Assembly (NCBI GenBank): GCA_023442635.1
Contig: JAEZYR010000147.1
Location: forward strand, 1 to 6,651
Direction of reading: 5' to 3'
DNA length: 6,651 bases
Origin: Bacillota bacterium
Lineage (GTDB): Bacteria > Bacillota > Clostridia > Saccharofermentanales > Fastidiosipilaceae
Position 1 is the stretch's first letter. The number at the start of each line of letters is the position of its first letter. Below the pieces are notes generated by a model that did not search any database, had not been told where the DNA came from, and saw only the letters and a program-made list of their open reading frames with translations. A program made the translations under genes and the position numbers. This document shows positions 5,573-6,651 of this stretch, one piece after another.

Positions 5573-6651
5573 ATGCTAAAAGAAGAGCAAAAAGTGCAAA
5601 CAAAAATCATGGAACAGGTGCGACACCTTCACGGTGAAGGCCGTTTTTATCATATCCTGACCTTTGGATGTCAACAAAATGATCACGATTCAGAGATTTT
5701 AGCGGGATTTTTGGAACAAATGGGTTACCGAAAGGCCGCTTCACTTGAAGAGTCAGATCTCACCATCCTAAATACCTGCTCAGTACGAGCGAATGCGGAT
5801 GGACGCTTTTATGGTAACTTAGGTCTGGTCAAACATGCCCGAGACAAATATAAGCAAGGGCAGATGCTAGTCGGCGTATGTGGCTGCATGACGCGGGTTG
5901 CCGAACATGTCGAACGTCTCAATGCTTCTTATCCTTGGGTTGACCTCGTTTTTGGCACCAATGACTTGCATCGCTTGCCCGAATTGCTTCTTCGTCGCTT
6001 GGAGGGGAGTCGGCGCGTCTACGACATCTCAAATGAAGATGTCATCGTAGAAGACTTACCCGTTATTCATGAACGGCGGCATCGCGCCCTGGTTTCTATC
6101 ATGTATGGATGCAATAACTTTTGTTCTTATTGCATCGTTCCTTACACTCGTGGACGCGAAAGAAGCCGTTCCGCAGAGGCAATCGTTGCTGAAGTCCGAG
6201 AGCTCGTGCACCAAGGCTTCCAAGAGGTAATGCTGCTGGGTCAAAATGTCAATTCGTGGCAAGACCAGGGACAGCGTTTCCCTGATCTCTTGGCGGCTGT
6301 CGCCGAGACGGGCATACCCCGATTGCGTTTTATGACTTCTCATCCGAAGGATATTTCTCCTCGCCTGTTAGAAGTTATGGCTCATCATCGCAACATTGAG
6401 CGGCACCTTCATTTGCCTCTTCAGAGTGGTAGCGATGAAATCCTTAAACGCATGAATCGTCATTACAATATCGAGCATTATCTCGCGCAGGTCGATCTAG
6501 CTCGAAAGCTTATGCCAGATCTCGCTCTGACGACAGATATCATTGTAGGCTTCCCTGGCGAACGCGAAGAAGATTTTCAGAAGACTTTAGATGTCGTTGG
6601 ACAAGTTCGCTATGACAGCGCTTATCTTTTCCAATACTCGCCGCGTTATGG
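5573..6651 (+). CDS. miaB: tRNA-2-methylthio-N6-dimethylallyladenosine synthase MiaB (3' partial)
   Basis: MiaB is a radical-SAM methylthiotransferase that carries two 4Fe-4S clusters. It converts i6A37 to ms2i6A37 in tRNAs reading UNN codons, which stabilises codon-anticodon pairing. The window holds the first 359 codons. The N-terminal UPF0004 domain has its three cluster cysteines: C33 in TFGCQQN, C69 in NTCSVR and C105 in CGCMTR. The radical-SAM domain carries the CxxxCxxC motif C180-C184-C187 (YGCNNFCSYCIVPYTRGRE). Later blocks also fit MiaB: LLGQNVNSW (221-229), FMTSHPKD (253-260), HLPLQSGSDEILKRMNRHY (280-298) and DIIVGFPGE (322-330). The NTCSVR and PYTRGRE motifs favour MiaB over the relatives MtaB and RimO. 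The C-terminal TRAM domain lies beyond the window edge. The frame is intact to the last base. The 113-nt gap before it suggests it may start its own transcript. Confidence 0.96.
   Translation, partial: MLKEEQKVQTKIMEQVRHLHGEGRFYHILTFGCQQNDHDSEILAGFLEQMGYRKAASLEESDLTILNTCSVRANADGRFYGNLGLVKHARDKYKQGQMLVGVCGCMTRVAEHVERLNASYPWVDLVFGTNDLHRLPELLLRRLEGSRRVYDISNEDVIVEDLPVIHERRHRALVSIMYGCNNFCSYCIVPYTRGRERSRSAEAIVAEVRELVHQGFQEVMLLGQNVNSWQDQGQRFPDLLAAVAETGIPRLRFMTSHPKDISPRLLEVMAHHRNIERHLHLPLQSGSDEILKRMNRHYNIEHYLAQVDLARKLMPDLALTTDIIVGFPGEREEDFQKTLDVVGQVRYDSAYLFQYSPRY

Noticed and set aside
5663..5682. MiaB cysteine motif reads TFGCQQN instead of the common TFGCQMN
   Set aside because: The cluster cysteine is intact, and I recall Gln at this position in clostridial relatives, so it is probably lineage variation, not a defect.
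6056..6343. 95-codon open frame on the - strand near the right end
   Set aside because: It is antisense to the radical-SAM core of miaB, which is intact in the + frame.

Overview
The window is a gene-dense stretch of a mid-GC bacterial chromosome, with every recognisable gene on the + strand. Gene content points to a Gram-positive Bacillota (Firmicutes), probably Clostridia-like. The smc-ftsY order is typical of that phylum, as are an adjacent ACT-domain (UPF0237) plus PFL-like (UPF0210) gene pair, a MurT-type Mur ligase, and a clostridial-looking MiaB. This placement rests on remembered family resemblance, not on a database search.

Layout: the last 77 codons of smc (1-234); ftsY (337-1599) with a perfect Shine-Dalgarno; a small ACT-domain gene that overlaps the ftsY stop by 4 nt (1596-1883); a UPF0210/PFL-like gene 8 nt further on (1892-3256); murT (3323-4699); a short-chain dehydrogenase overlapping murT by 17 nt (4683-5459); a 113-nt intergenic region; and miaB, running off the right edge (5573-6651). 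Spacing suggests a ftsY-ACT-PFL transcription unit, perhaps continuing from smc and into murT-SDR, with miaB possibly starting a new one. I see no convincing rho-independent terminator, tRNA, rRNA, CRISPR array, transposon or long repeat. No stretch over 300 nt lacks a gene.

The genes serve separate housekeeping jobs: chromosome organisation (SMC), co-translational membrane targeting (FtsY), a small-molecule-sensing ACT protein beside a conserved PFL-like protein of unknown function, peptidoglycan stem amidation (MurT), a reductase that may belong to the elongation factor P modification pathway (YmfI-like), and tRNA A37 methylthiolation (MiaB). I do not see a defence system or other clearly new system. 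The points most worth a second look are an approximately 120-residue acidic C-terminal tail on FtsY that ends in a basic, aromatic, possibly membrane-binding segment; a murT with no gatD beside it and one of its four zinc-ribbon cysteines replaced; and the SDR's likely identity.
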